Of a stretch of DNA of 64,000 nucleotides, positions 25,052-32,536 are shown in pieces. Both the position numbers and the translations under genes were made by a program. The notes under the pieces are model-generated. The model saw only the letters and a program-made list of their open reading frames with translations, was not told the origin of the DNA and did not search any database. Each line of letters starts with the position of its first letter. Position 1 is the stretch's first letter. The stretch comes from Chitinophaga sp. 180180018-3 (GTDB lineage Bacteria; Bacteroidota; Bacteroidia; Chitinophagales; Chitinophagaceae): assembly GCF_037893185.1 (NCBI RefSeq), contig NZ_CP140772.1, forward strand, positions 1,488,001 to 1,552,000. Direction: 5' to 3'.

Positions 25052-27883
25052 ATGGAGCAAAGCAGTATCCCGCAAATCCTGGAAGAAATTTTCCCTAAAG
25101 AACGTATCCGGTCCCGACTGATCGACCTTGTGTCTTATGCATCTGACGCAGGATTCTATCATTTGGTGCCAAAAGCCGTGGTACAACCGGTAACAGAAGA
25201 GGAGATCGTGCGCTTGTTTAAATTTTCCCATACTCACCAGGTGCCAATGGTGTTCCGCACCGGAGGTACCAGTCTTTCCGGCCAGGCGGTTACGGATGGC
25301 ATACTGGTAGACCTGAGTCGCTACTGGGATAAAATAGAAATACTGAACGATGGGGCAGGGGTTAAAGTACAACCCGGGATTATCGGTGCGCGGGTAAACC
25401 AGTATTTGAAAAAATATCAGCGGAAAATAGGCCCGGATCCATCAAGTATATCTGCCGCCATGATGGGGGGCATTTTATCTAATAATGCCAGTGGTATGTG
25501 CTGTGGCGTGGAAAAAAATTCTTATCACACTACAAGATTTATCCGTTTTATATTACCGGATGGACAAATTTTCTCCACGGCGCTCAAAGAAGATTATGAT
25601 CGCTTCCTGGTGTCATGTAAGGATATCAGCGAAGCCCTGATAAACCTGCGGAAACAGGTATTGGAGCAGCAACAGCTGTACACACGTATAAGAGAAAAGT
25701 ATAAAACAAAGAATACGGTTGGATATTCACTGAATGCCTTGATCGATTTTGAACATCCCCTCGATATCCTGGCGCATTTGTTAATTGGGGGAGAAGGTAC
25801 GCTGGCCTTTATTGCCGAAGCGGTGCTGGATACGGTACCCGATCCTGCTTTCAAAGCCACCTCACTGCTGTATTTTCCGGATATTTATAAAGCCTGTAAA
25901 GCCATTATGCCGTTGAAAGATGCAGGGGCCGAGATGGTAGAATTGATGGATCGGGCATCTCTGAGGGCTATTGAAGACCTGCAGGGCATATCACCGGATA
26001 TAAAACTTTTGCCCGAAACGGCCAGTGCTTTACTTGTTGAGTTCCAGGAATCCTCTTTGGAGGCCTTAACGCTGAAAGTAGATGCTTTTCTGGCACAGGC
26101 AGATACACTTTCTCTATTGAACGCTCCTGCTTTTACATCCGATGCGGCAGAAAGAGATTTTTTGTGGAAAGTACGGAAGGGTCTTTTCCCTGCCGTAGGC
26201 GCGGTGCGTAAAAGCGGCACCACAGTGGTGCTGGAAGATGTGGCTTTCCCCTTGCCTGTGCTGGGCGATGCCATTCTCGATCTGCAGATACTGTTTAAAG
26301 AATATGACTACAATAACGCTATCATATTTGGTCATGCGAAGGATGGGAATATTCATTTTGTGATTACCCAATCTTTCAATACCGATGAAGAAATTGCGCA
26401 ATATGACCGCTTTCTGAAAGATGTAGTACGCCTGGTAGTAAGTAAATACGATGGTGCGTTGAAGGCCGAACATGGTACCGGCAGGAATATGGCGCCATTT
26501 GTTGAAACCGAATGGGGCGGCGAGCTGTATGCTGTCATGAAACAAATCAAAGAAGTGATAGACCCGGCAGGGTTGTTGAACCCTGGTGTTATTATCAATG
26601 CGGATGAGAAAGCACATATCCAGCATCTTAAATTATTACCTTCTGTGGAAGAGGAAGTGGATAGATGTATTGAATGCGGATACTGCGAACCCGTTTGTCC
26701 CAGCAGAGAGTTAACCATGACGCCCAGGCGCAGGATTGTTGTCCGGAGAGTGTTGGCAGCGATGAAACAGTCCAATGAGAAAGATTACAAAGAACTACTA
26801 AAGCAATATGATTACGATGGCTTGCAGACCTGTGCGGTAGATGGCCTTTGCGGCGGTAGCTGCCCTGTATCGATCAATACCGGAGATCTGGTAAAAAGAC
26901 TGAGAAGAGAAAATCATAGTAACAGGGCCAACAAGCTGGCATTGCTAATTGCGAAAAGATTTGCCCTTACGGAAAAGCTTGCCCGCTTTGGGTTGCAGAT
27001 GGGAGCTTTAATAAATAAATGCTTCGGTAAAACGGCGATGTTGAAGCTGACTAAGCTGTTGAGAAAAGTATGGCGGGGTATGCCGTTATGGTCAAACCAA
27101 CTGATGGCTCCTCCGTCGCTCAAGGTATTAACAGTAGCACAGCCTGTTGCATCTGCGACCCAAACCATTGTGTATTTCCCGGCCTGTATTTCACGGGTGA
27201 TGGGGAGTGCAGCCGAAGGGAAGAAAAACAGCATGGAAGTGTTTATGAGTGTATCTGCCAAGGCCGGCATAGGTGTAAAAGTTTTAGACCCACTAAACGG
27301 AAGCTGCTGTGGACAAATTTTCTCATCCAAAGGCCTGAGCCAGGCTTATCAATATACTGCCGCAGATATTACAGACCGCCTGTGGAATGCAACAGCCGAA
27401 GGGAAATACCCTGTGGTAATGGATGTAAGCTCCTGCGTGTACACGTTAAAGCATATACGAAACAGTTTGCCGCCGGAAAAACAGAGGCAATATGATAAAC
27501 TCGTTTTTTTAGATAGTGTAGACTACCTGCATGACATGGTGACTCCGCTTCTTAAAGCAGTACAAAAGAAAAATAACATTGTCTTACATCCCGTATGCGC
27601 TGTAGAAAAGCTGGGAACATCCGGTAAGCTGCTGAAGCTGGCAAAGCTGTTTGCAAATGATGTCACGGTGCCGGTACATGCAGGCTGTTGCGGAATGGCC
27701 GGAGACCGCGGCTTCCTGTTTCCCGAACTCACTAAATCTGCTACCCGGGCAGAAGCCGGTGAGGTCGGTAAAAGTGCATACGAAGGATATTATGCTACTA
27801 CTAAAACATGTGAAATAGCCTTGTCAGAGGCAACGGGAAAAAATTACGAATCAATACTTTACCTGGTGGATGAATTGACGTGA
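25052..27883 (+). CDS. FAD-linked oxidase / Fe-S dehydrogenase fusion (GlcD-GlcF type, D-2-hydroxyacid dehydrogenase-like)
   Basis: 943 residues. An FAD-binding PCMH domain (about 35-260) shows FRTGGTSLSGQAVTDGILVD and IGPDPSSISAAMMGGILSNN. The FAD-oxidase C-terminal domain follows (to about 520), with HAKDGNIHF and KAEHGTGRNMAPFVE. Two 4Fe-4S motifs are CIECGYCEPVCPSR and CAVDGLCGGSCPV (about 540-610). Two CCG-type domains close the protein (GSCCGQIFSS near 752 and GCCGMAGDRGF near 882). This fusion layout is that of YdiJ/Dld-type enzymes, which oxidise D-lactate or D-2-hydroxyglutarate and pass electrons to the respiratory chain. The substrate is not decided by the sequence. It is monocistronic. 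Confidence 0.93.
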   Translation: MEQSSIPQILEEIFPKERIRSRLIDLVSYASDAGFYHLVPKAVVQPVTEEEIVRLFKFSHTHQVPMVFRTGGTSLSGQAVTDGILVDLSRYWDKIEILNDGAGVKVQPGIIGARVNQYLKKYQRKIGPDPSSISAAMMGGILSNNASGMCCGVEKNSYHTTRFIRFILPDGQIFSTALKEDYDRFLVSCKDISEALINLRKQVLEQQQLYTRIREKYKTKNTVGYSLNALIDFEHPLDILAHLLIGGEGTLAFIAEAVLDTVPDPAFKATSLLYFPDIYKACKAIMPLKDAGAEMVELMDRASLRAIEDLQGISPDIKLLPETASALLVEFQESSLEALTLKVDAFLAQADTLSLLNAPAFTSDAAERDFLWKVRKGLFPAVGAVRKSGTTVVLEDVAFPLPVLGDAILDLQILFKEYDYNNAIIFGHAKDGNIHFVITQSFNTDEEIAQYDRFLKDVVRLVVSKYDGALKAEHGTGRNMAPFVETEWGGELYAVMKQIKEVIDPAGLLNPGVIINADEKAHIQHLKLLPSVEEEVDRCIECGYCEPVCPSRELTMTPRRRIVVRRVLAAMKQSNEKDYKELLKQYDYDGLQTCAVDGLCGGSCPVSINTGDLVKRLRRENHSNRANKLALLIAKRFALTEKLARFGLQMGALINKCFGKTAMLKLTKLLRKVWRGMPLWSNQLMAPPSLKVLTVAQPVASATQTIVYFPACISRVMGSAAEGKKNSMEVFMSVSAKAGIGVKVLDPLNGSCCGQIFSSKGLSQAYQYTAADITDRLWNATAEGKYPVVMDVSSCVYTLKHIRNSLPPEKQRQYDKLVFLDSVDYLHDMVTPLLKAVQKKNNIVLHPVCAVEKLGTSGKLLKLAKLFANDVTVPVHAGCCGMAGDRGFLFPELTKSATRAEAGEVGKSAYEGYYATTKTCEIALSEATGKNYESILYLVDELT

Positions 27884-27979
27884 TAGGGGGGACCACTCTA
27901 TCCGTAATGGCGCCAAAAATGCCATACCAACTACTATCTGAACATACATCTTATCATCCGGAGGTTCCTGAAATGGCCA

Positions 27980-28771
27980 TCAAATGGTATTAACGGCGCC
28001 TCCGTCAACCCGAATGGCAGCCCCGTTTATGGCAACAGATAACGGACTCGCCAGGAAGGAGACAACGTTGGCAATTTCAGATGTTTCAATAAACCTGTCA
28101 ATTAATGAGTCAGGCTTATTGGTTTTCATTATCTGATTTTTAATATCATTCACCGGCAAACCGTTCGTCGTTGCAATATGCTCTACCGCTGTGGCTACTC
28201 CCTCAGAATAAACAGGTCCTCCTAAAATTGTATTTACAGTCACGGCAGTTCCTTTAGTAAGTTTTGAAAGCCCGTTACTAACAGCCAGCATGGCTGTCTT
28301 AGTCATTCCATAATGGATCATATCTGCCGGAACGTTGATAGCAGATTCACTACTGATGAAAATTATTCTTCCCCAGTTTCTTTCCAGCATGTCGTGCATA
28401 ATCTTCCTTGACAGGCGAACACCGCTCATGACATTTACCTGGAATATTTCCTCCCATTCGTCATCTGAAATGTCTGCAAATGGTTTTATATTGAAGATCC
28501 CGATATTGTTTACCAACACATCAATCTTTGGCAACTGATGAAGCAGATTTTCAATCTCATTTACTTTTGAAAAGTCTGCGGCTATGCCCGAAACCCGGGC
28601 TGCCGGAAATTCGGATGTCAGCTTTTCAACACTGCTGTTTACCTTTTGGGAATGCCTGCCATTAATAATTACATGTGCCCCTTCCGATAGCAGTTTTTGC
28701 GCAATGGCAAATCCAATGCCCTGTGTAGAGCCGCTGATAAAGACGTTCTTGTTCTCTAATTGTAAATTCAT
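27980..28771 (-). CDS. SDR-family NAD(P)-dependent oxidoreductase
   Basis: 263 residues. The Rossmann motif GSTQGIGFAIA (near residue 14), NNIGIF (near 88), the catalytic Ser in IISSESAINVP and the YGMTK catalytic Tyr-Lys pair (near 157) are all in place. The C-terminus SVAINGAAIRVDGGAVNTI is the usual classical-SDR ending. The substrate is unknown. The gene is 48 bases downstream of a TetR-type regulator on the same strand, so it is probably controlled by it. Confidence 0.93.
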   Translation of the reverse strand: MNLQLENKNVFISGSTQGIGFAIAQKLLSEGAHVIINGRHSQKVNSSVEKLTSEFPAARVSGIAADFSKVNEIENLLHQLPKIDVLVNNIGIFNIKPFADISDDEWEEIFQVNVMSGVRLSRKIMHDMLERNWGRIIFISSESAINVPADMIHYGMTKTAMLAVSNGLSKLTKGTAVTVNTILGGPVYSEGVATAVEHIATTNGLPVNDIKNQIMKTNKPDSLIDRFIETSEIANVVSFLASPLSVAINGAAIRVDGGAVNTI

Positions 28772-28819
28772 AAACAGTTTTTTATTTTGTATCGATCATT
28801 CCATAATTAGTCAAAAAAA

Positions 28820-29401
28820 TTAACTGAGCACGCTCAGCTGCAATCTGATCAAAGGTTTTAAAGAAGCAGCATCGGGATGCATACGGCGGGTTACATTTAA
28901 CCCGTTCCATACCGTGATTAAATACCTGCCAAGTACCCTTGCATTCGTTTTAGTAGTAATGATATTATTCCGCTGAGCATGTGAAATTGCTGCTGTAAAC
29001 ATATCTTCCACATCTAATAAAATCTGTATTGCTTCCTGTTCCAGCTCTGCATCAATAAAGGCCAGTTCTGTAACCGAATTAGCAATGATACATCCTCTTT
29101 TATGTACTGCTGTATTTGCATCAGCAAGCAGGTAGAAAAAATCTTTAATCAGCGCTAAAGGGTTTTTACTTTGCGAAAGTTGATGTTTAAATTCATTGAA
29201 ATCTGCCCTTCTTTGCTGAATAGCTTTGCTGAACAGTTCTTTTTTTCCTCCTTTGAATGTGTTATAAAGACTGCTGCTGCCTAATTGTGTAGCATCTTTC
29301 AGGTCATTTAAAGAAGTAGCTGCATAACCCCTTTCCCAAAAAACTTTTTGGGCGTTTAAAATCACTTCATTCTCATCGTGTTCTATTGGCCTGCCTCGCA
29401 T
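28820..29401 (-). CDS. TetR/AcrR-family transcriptional regulator
   Basis: 193 residues. The N-terminal helix-turn-helix is typical: VFWERGYAATSLNDLKDATQ followed by SSSLYNTFKGGKKELFSKAI (about residues 18-58). The ligand-binding helical domain follows. It closely resembles the YxaF/LmrA-like group, which often represses a neighbouring oxidoreductase gene. The next gene on the strand is an SDR oxidoreductase, and a TATTTTTG promoter element sits 30 bases upstream of the start. Confidence 0.92.
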   Translation of the reverse strand: MRGRPIEHDENEVILNAQKVFWERGYAATSLNDLKDATQLGSSSLYNTFKGGKKELFSKAIQQRRADFNEFKHQLSQSKNPLALIKDFFYLLADANTAVHKRGCIIANSVTELAFIDAELEQEAIQILLDVEDMFTAAISHAQRNNIITTKTNARVLGRYLITVWNGLNVTRRMHPDAASLKPLIRLQLSVLS

Positions 29402-29430
29402 AACAGAAATTAATTTTGGATTGATTGGTA

Positions 29431-29438
29431 CAAAAATA
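29431..29438 (-). promoter_or_regulatory. Promoter -7 element of the TetR/SDR operon
   Basis: TATTTTTG on the minus strand fits TAnnTTTG, with a leader of about 25 bases before ATG 29401. Confidence 0.5.
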
Positions 29439-29525
29439 GGAATTTAAATTTAATTGAAAGATGAAATAATGAAATAGAAGTTTGGAAATCCGGTTTCAGT
29501 TATCGGGTCACCCGGTTTTACGGAA

Positions 29526-29565
29526 ACAAAAACGGTTGTATATCATTCTATATACAACCGTTCCT
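29526..29565 (-). terminator. Terminator behind a tRNA-3'-end remnant
   Basis: A perfect 13-base stem (29531-29543 with 29550-29562) with a 6-base loop; on the minus strand it runs into TTTTTG. A T run also follows on the plus strand, so it may work both ways and may also serve the methyltransferase gene. Confidence 0.75.
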
Positions 29566-29573
29566 TTTTCGCG

Positions 29574-29622
29574 TCTGGAACTGGATTCCAACCAGCAGCC
29601 CATATGCTTATAAACGAGATTG
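29574..29622 (-). pseudogene. 3' part of a degenerate tRNA (class II-like)
   Basis: On the minus strand the end of this segment reads as a T arm, GCTGG-TTGGAAT-CCAGT, followed by a short acceptor-like end. About 22 of 28 bases match the 3' part of the tRNA-Leu copies, and the T loop has TTGGAAT instead of TTCGAAT. The preceding bases resemble an anticodon stem and variable arm, but no 5' half is present. A terminator follows as behind a real tRNA. The piece is probably a displaced or decayed tRNA end. Confidence 0.6.
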
Positions 29623-29627
29623 GGTAC

Positions 29628-30446
29628 TTACTGAATTTTTGATATATTCAATGTTACAGAAAACTCTTTATTGGGATAGTCATTGACGTTAATATATGAA
29701 GTTTTAAATTTAGCATTAACATTCTTCATATAAACTGCACACATCGTATTAGACACATGATATAAGTGTTTATGTTCTTCTACGGGTAACCCATCCAGTA
29801 TCCCGGCTAAAACCTGATATCTGACACGCTCTGTATAGTTACCATAGTCATGCCATGCCAATACAGAATTGCTATCTCTTAATAAAGGAAATACGTTCCT
29901 GGTATCTGACTTTAAAGCACCGTAACTGTGATCACCATCTACAAAAATTAAGTCAAATTTATCTTTGAGGGTTTCAAATTTGAAAGTAAGCGAATTTGCT
30001 TCGATACGGGTTGTGTTCTTCAAATTATTCATAAACATACCACTAACCTTAACAAATTCTTCTGAAGCCCCTAATTGGATCATTTCAGCTCTTGATAATG
30101 TTATTGACACGCAACTTTCAGCAACTTCCGAAACGTTTGCTATGCTCTCTCCTCTGAAACTACCAATCTCCAGGTATTTACATTTGTCAAGGCTGCGCGC
30201 CAATGCTTTCAATAATGCAATGTCAGTAACTAAAGAAGTTCCCTCCAAAAAGGTATAGTGATGCACTGTCTCATTTAACGTGGGGAAAAGTTCATTCATA
30301 TCTATGGTCGGTAACTGACTCATCCCATATTTATCAACAAGATAGTTTTTGTATTGAATGTCTTCATCATATAGTTGCAGTAAACTTTTAGGATTAGACA
30401 GGATTTTGCCAACTATTATCTTTGCTTTTTGGACTTTAGTTTTCAT
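29628..30446 (-). CDS. Class I SAM-dependent methyltransferase-like protein
   Basis: 272 residues. The SAM-binding motif is KYLEIGSFRGESIANVSEVA (about residues 90-109), and FDLIFVDGDHSYGALKSDTR (about 164-183) is the acidic motif of the Methyltransf_24-type group, which often sits with sugar or polysaccharide genes. The substrate is unknown. The gene is flanked on both sides by tRNA-3'-end fragments with terminators, and its start lies directly behind one of two direct repeats, so it may have arrived with a mobile element. It seems AT-richer than its neighbours by eye. Confidence 0.8.
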   Translation of the reverse strand: MKTKVQKAKIIVGKILSNPKSLLQLYDEDIQYKNYLVDKYGMSQLPTIDMNELFPTLNETVHHYTFLEGTSLVTDIALLKALARSLDKCKYLEIGSFRGESIANVSEVAESCVSITLSRAEMIQLGASEEFVKVSGMFMNNLKNTTRIEANSLTFKFETLKDKFDLIFVDGDHSYGALKSDTRNVFPLLRDSNSVLAWHDYGNYTERVRYQVLAGILDGLPVEEHKHLYHVSNTMCAVYMKNVNAKFKTSYINVNDYPNKEFSVTLNISKIQ

Positions 30447-30475
30447 ATTTTAATCTTAAGTTTAGGTAAAATAGG
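30447..30475. repeat. Direct repeat upstream of the methyltransferase, copy 1
   Basis: 29 bases matching 30520-30548 with one mismatch (ATTTTAATCTTAAG then TTTAGG or TGTAGG, then TAAAATAGG). It ends at the start codon of the minus-strand methyltransferase gene. Period is 73 bases. Confidence 0.9.
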
Positions 30476-30519
30476 TTAAAAAAAGACAATCTCAAGATCT
30501 ACAGTCATTAATTCTCGTT

Positions 30520-30548
30520 ATTTTAATCTTAAGTGTAGGTAAAATAGG
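30520..30548. repeat. Direct repeat upstream of the methyltransferase, copy 2
   Basis: Second copy of the 29-base repeat, 73 bases from the first. Both are followed by an A-rich run. The surrounding 450 bases (30447-30898) hold no gene. Confidence 0.9.
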
Positions 30549-30710
30549 GAAAAAAAAAGATAAACTCCAACTTCCGGGAGTTAGTTTTCATTGACAATAT
30601 GGTCAAAGGAAATTGAACGCCAGCGTTAGCTTATGCTGATTATTCCTGTATGTGTGAAGATGCCGGCTCCGGCCGCAAAGTCCTAAACTTCTCTTGCTCC
30701 TTCTGCAGGG

Positions 30711-30792
30711 CCGTTAAAAACGATATTCACCTAAAAGAAAAGCGGCTTGTAAGTTTATACTTACAAGCCGCTTTAATTCCCGGAACTGGATT
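30711..30792 (-). other. tRNA-3'-end remnant with terminator, homologous to the flank of tRNA-Leu copy 1
   Basis: 30779-30792 reads CCCGGAACTGGATT, matching the last 14 bases of the tRNA-Leu genes (CCCAGAACTGGATT on the same strand) with one change. Next to it is a 15-base perfect stem (30740-30754 with 30759-30773). Then, 20 bases further, comes CCGTTAAAAACGA. The region 11664-11750 next to tRNA-Leu copy 1 has the same order: CCGTTAAAAACGA, 20 bases of spacer (12 identical), a terminator stem with GGCTTGTAAGT, and the tRNA end. The two loci are clearly related. No tRNA body is present here. Confidence 0.7.
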
Positions 30793-30898
30793 TTTTATAT
30801 TCTGATTTTCAATATCTTATAAGTGAAGTGTGTTAAAACTGTGTCGCAGTTGGGAAGAACTCCTATCTTGAAACTTTACGCGCTCTTTCTCCCTATCG

Positions 30899-31990
30899 TC
30901 ACAAGCATAATTTATATTGGGTCAATGCTTCCTCATATTTATTAACCGTATCATGTTTAATGTAGCTGGTAAACTGCCCATCTTTCAGTGCTGTTTTCGC
31001 AGCTGTTATCGCTTTTTTTTCCTCGAGCACGGCATTATGATAATCTCCGCCTTTTGCGTAGCAGGATGCCAGCGCATGCAGTTGCATTGGATTGATAGCT
31101 GATTTATTTTTTTGATAACATCCTGCTGCCCATAGATAGGTGCTTTTTTCCAAGCCATCGCGTAATGCAACCACCGATAGTATAAAGGGTGCCTCTAATA
31201 CCCCTTCCTGCCGGGCCACATCTCCGTAGGCAATGGCCTCCTGCTGATTAATTTCAAGCAGGATATCAAATTTAATAGCTACCAGCACCAGTTTGTTGGC
31301 GGGTTCTTCTACGATCAGTTTATCCACCAATGTAAGTGCCGATTTATATTCCTTGGCGCCCATAGCTGCATAAACCGGTTCCAATGTTTTTGAGAAAGCC
31401 TTCTCCCGGGAGCTGCGGGTGGTTTTCTCATAACGTTGCTTATATTCCTCCATATTGAAACGGCCGTTTAAGATTTGGGAGATGACAGTATCCACTTCAA
31501 ATGGATGTCCAATCCACACGATCTTCCCGTTCCGAACAAGGAACGTGGAGGGGATACCGGTGATCCCTGCATCGCCTAACCATCTATTGGCCATGTGCTC
31601 GTCGTTACTGTCTGCGATGACCGAAAAACCCATCTTCTCATGGTTCGTTTTCACAAACTTTCTGACCGTTGGCAGGGTGGCCGCCGGTGAGAGTTTGTCT
31701 TTTCTGCCTTCCCATACATTGACGCCGATAACCGTTATTTTCCCTTTGTATTGTTTTTGCAGTTTAGAAATATGCGGCATAGCAGCTATACACGGCGCGC
31801 ACCAGGTGGCCCAGAATTCCAGCATATATAACTGATCACCTGTAAAAGAATGAACAGGCGTGCCTTTGATCCAATCTGAATATTTAAGTACGGGCGCCGG
31901 ATCGCCAATGTGTAGCGTAGCATTTTCTTGTGCACGTCCTGTAATGGCCATAACAGACGCCAATATGAACAGGCTTAATAACTTTTTCAT
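30899..31990 (-). CDS. TlpA-type thioredoxin with helical C-terminal extension
   Basis: 363 residues with a signal peptide (about 1-20). The redoxin domain (about 25-170) has MLEFWATWCAPCIAAMPHIS with Cys64 and Cys67, and the cis-Pro loop ITGIPSTFLV. The C-terminal half (about 180-363) is helical, with TPR-like features (YKSALTLVDKLIVEEPANKL, LHALASCYAKGGDYHNAV). It is a periplasmic thiol-disulfide protein and the last gene of the second Sus-type locus, 42 bases after a DsbD-N-like gene. The swapped order of domains relative to the thioredoxin at 4762 (redoxin first here, last there) suggests independent origins. Confidence 0.87.
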   Translation of the reverse strand: MKKLLSLFILASVMAITGRAQENATLHIGDPAPVLKYSDWIKGTPVHSFTGDQLYMLEFWATWCAPCIAAMPHISKLQKQYKGKITVIGVNVWEGRKDKLSPAATLPTVRKFVKTNHEKMGFSVIADSNDEHMANRWLGDAGITGIPSTFLVRNGKIVWIGHPFEVDTVISQILNGRFNMEEYKQRYEKTTRSSREKAFSKTLEPVYAAMGAKEYKSALTLVDKLIVEEPANKLVLVAIKFDILLEINQQEAIAYGDVARQEGVLEAPFILSVVALRDGLEKSTYLWAAGCYQKNKSAINPMQLHALASCYAKGGDYHNAVLEEKKAITAAKTALKDGQFTSYIKHDTVNKYEEALTQYKLCL

Positions 31991-32032
31991 GGTTTATTCT
32001 TTTGAACGTTTGAATATTTTTGATGCAGGCCT

Positions 32033-32536
32033 TCACAGCTTCAGATCTACCATTTTTTCATCCGGCGGAAGGCATTGACGCAGGTCACAGGTTTGATAGA
32101 ACAGTCCGGTCCGGATCGGGTTCCCCGCTTTGGCAGCAGCTGATTTCACTGCTTTTTGAATAAACACCGCTTCATTTTCATACACCAGCACTCCGGGGTC
32201 ATTGGCGTAGGATGTAGGCCGGGGCTCGATCCAGGAGCCGGAAGCACGGACGGTTTCCGGCAGTTCCAGTATATGGCCGATCACAATATAGGGCAGTGAA
32301 GACGGCACATACTGATAGATATGCCACCCCGGCGCTATCACTACTTTCACAATAATGGCGATGCTGTCTTTTTCCTGGAGCAATTGCGCATTCAGGGAAA
32401 CCGGGTTACGATCGTCTGGCGCGGGACAAGTCAGTGTTTTAGCTGCTTCCGCAATCCGGGCATCAAAACCGGATTGCGCATGTATCCTCAATACTACGAG
32501 CAAGAAGAGAAGGAATATGATCAGGCACTTCATCAT
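32033..32536 (-). CDS. Stand-alone DsbD N-terminal-domain-like periplasmic protein
   Basis: 167 residues with a signal peptide (about 1-20). The pattern APGWHIYQYVPSSLPYIVIG (about 68-87) and the C-terminal YQTCDLRQCLPPDE with two cysteines are typical of the N-terminal (alpha) domain of DsbD, which takes electrons from the membrane part of that enzyme. The membrane and C-terminal thioredoxin domains are absent. It would have to work with another electron source. Its ATG overlaps the stop of the upstream gene by ATGA, so translation is likely coupled, and a TlpA thioredoxin gene follows, its likely partner. Confidence 0.78.
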   Translation of the reverse strand: MMKCLIIFLLFLLVVLRIHAQSGFDARIAEAAKTLTCPAPDDRNPVSLNAQLLQEKDSIAIIVKVVIAPGWHIYQYVPSSLPYIVIGHILELPETVRASGSWIEPRPTSYANDPGVLVYENEAVFIQKAVKSAAAKAGNPIRTGLFYQTCDLRQCLPPDEKMVDLKL

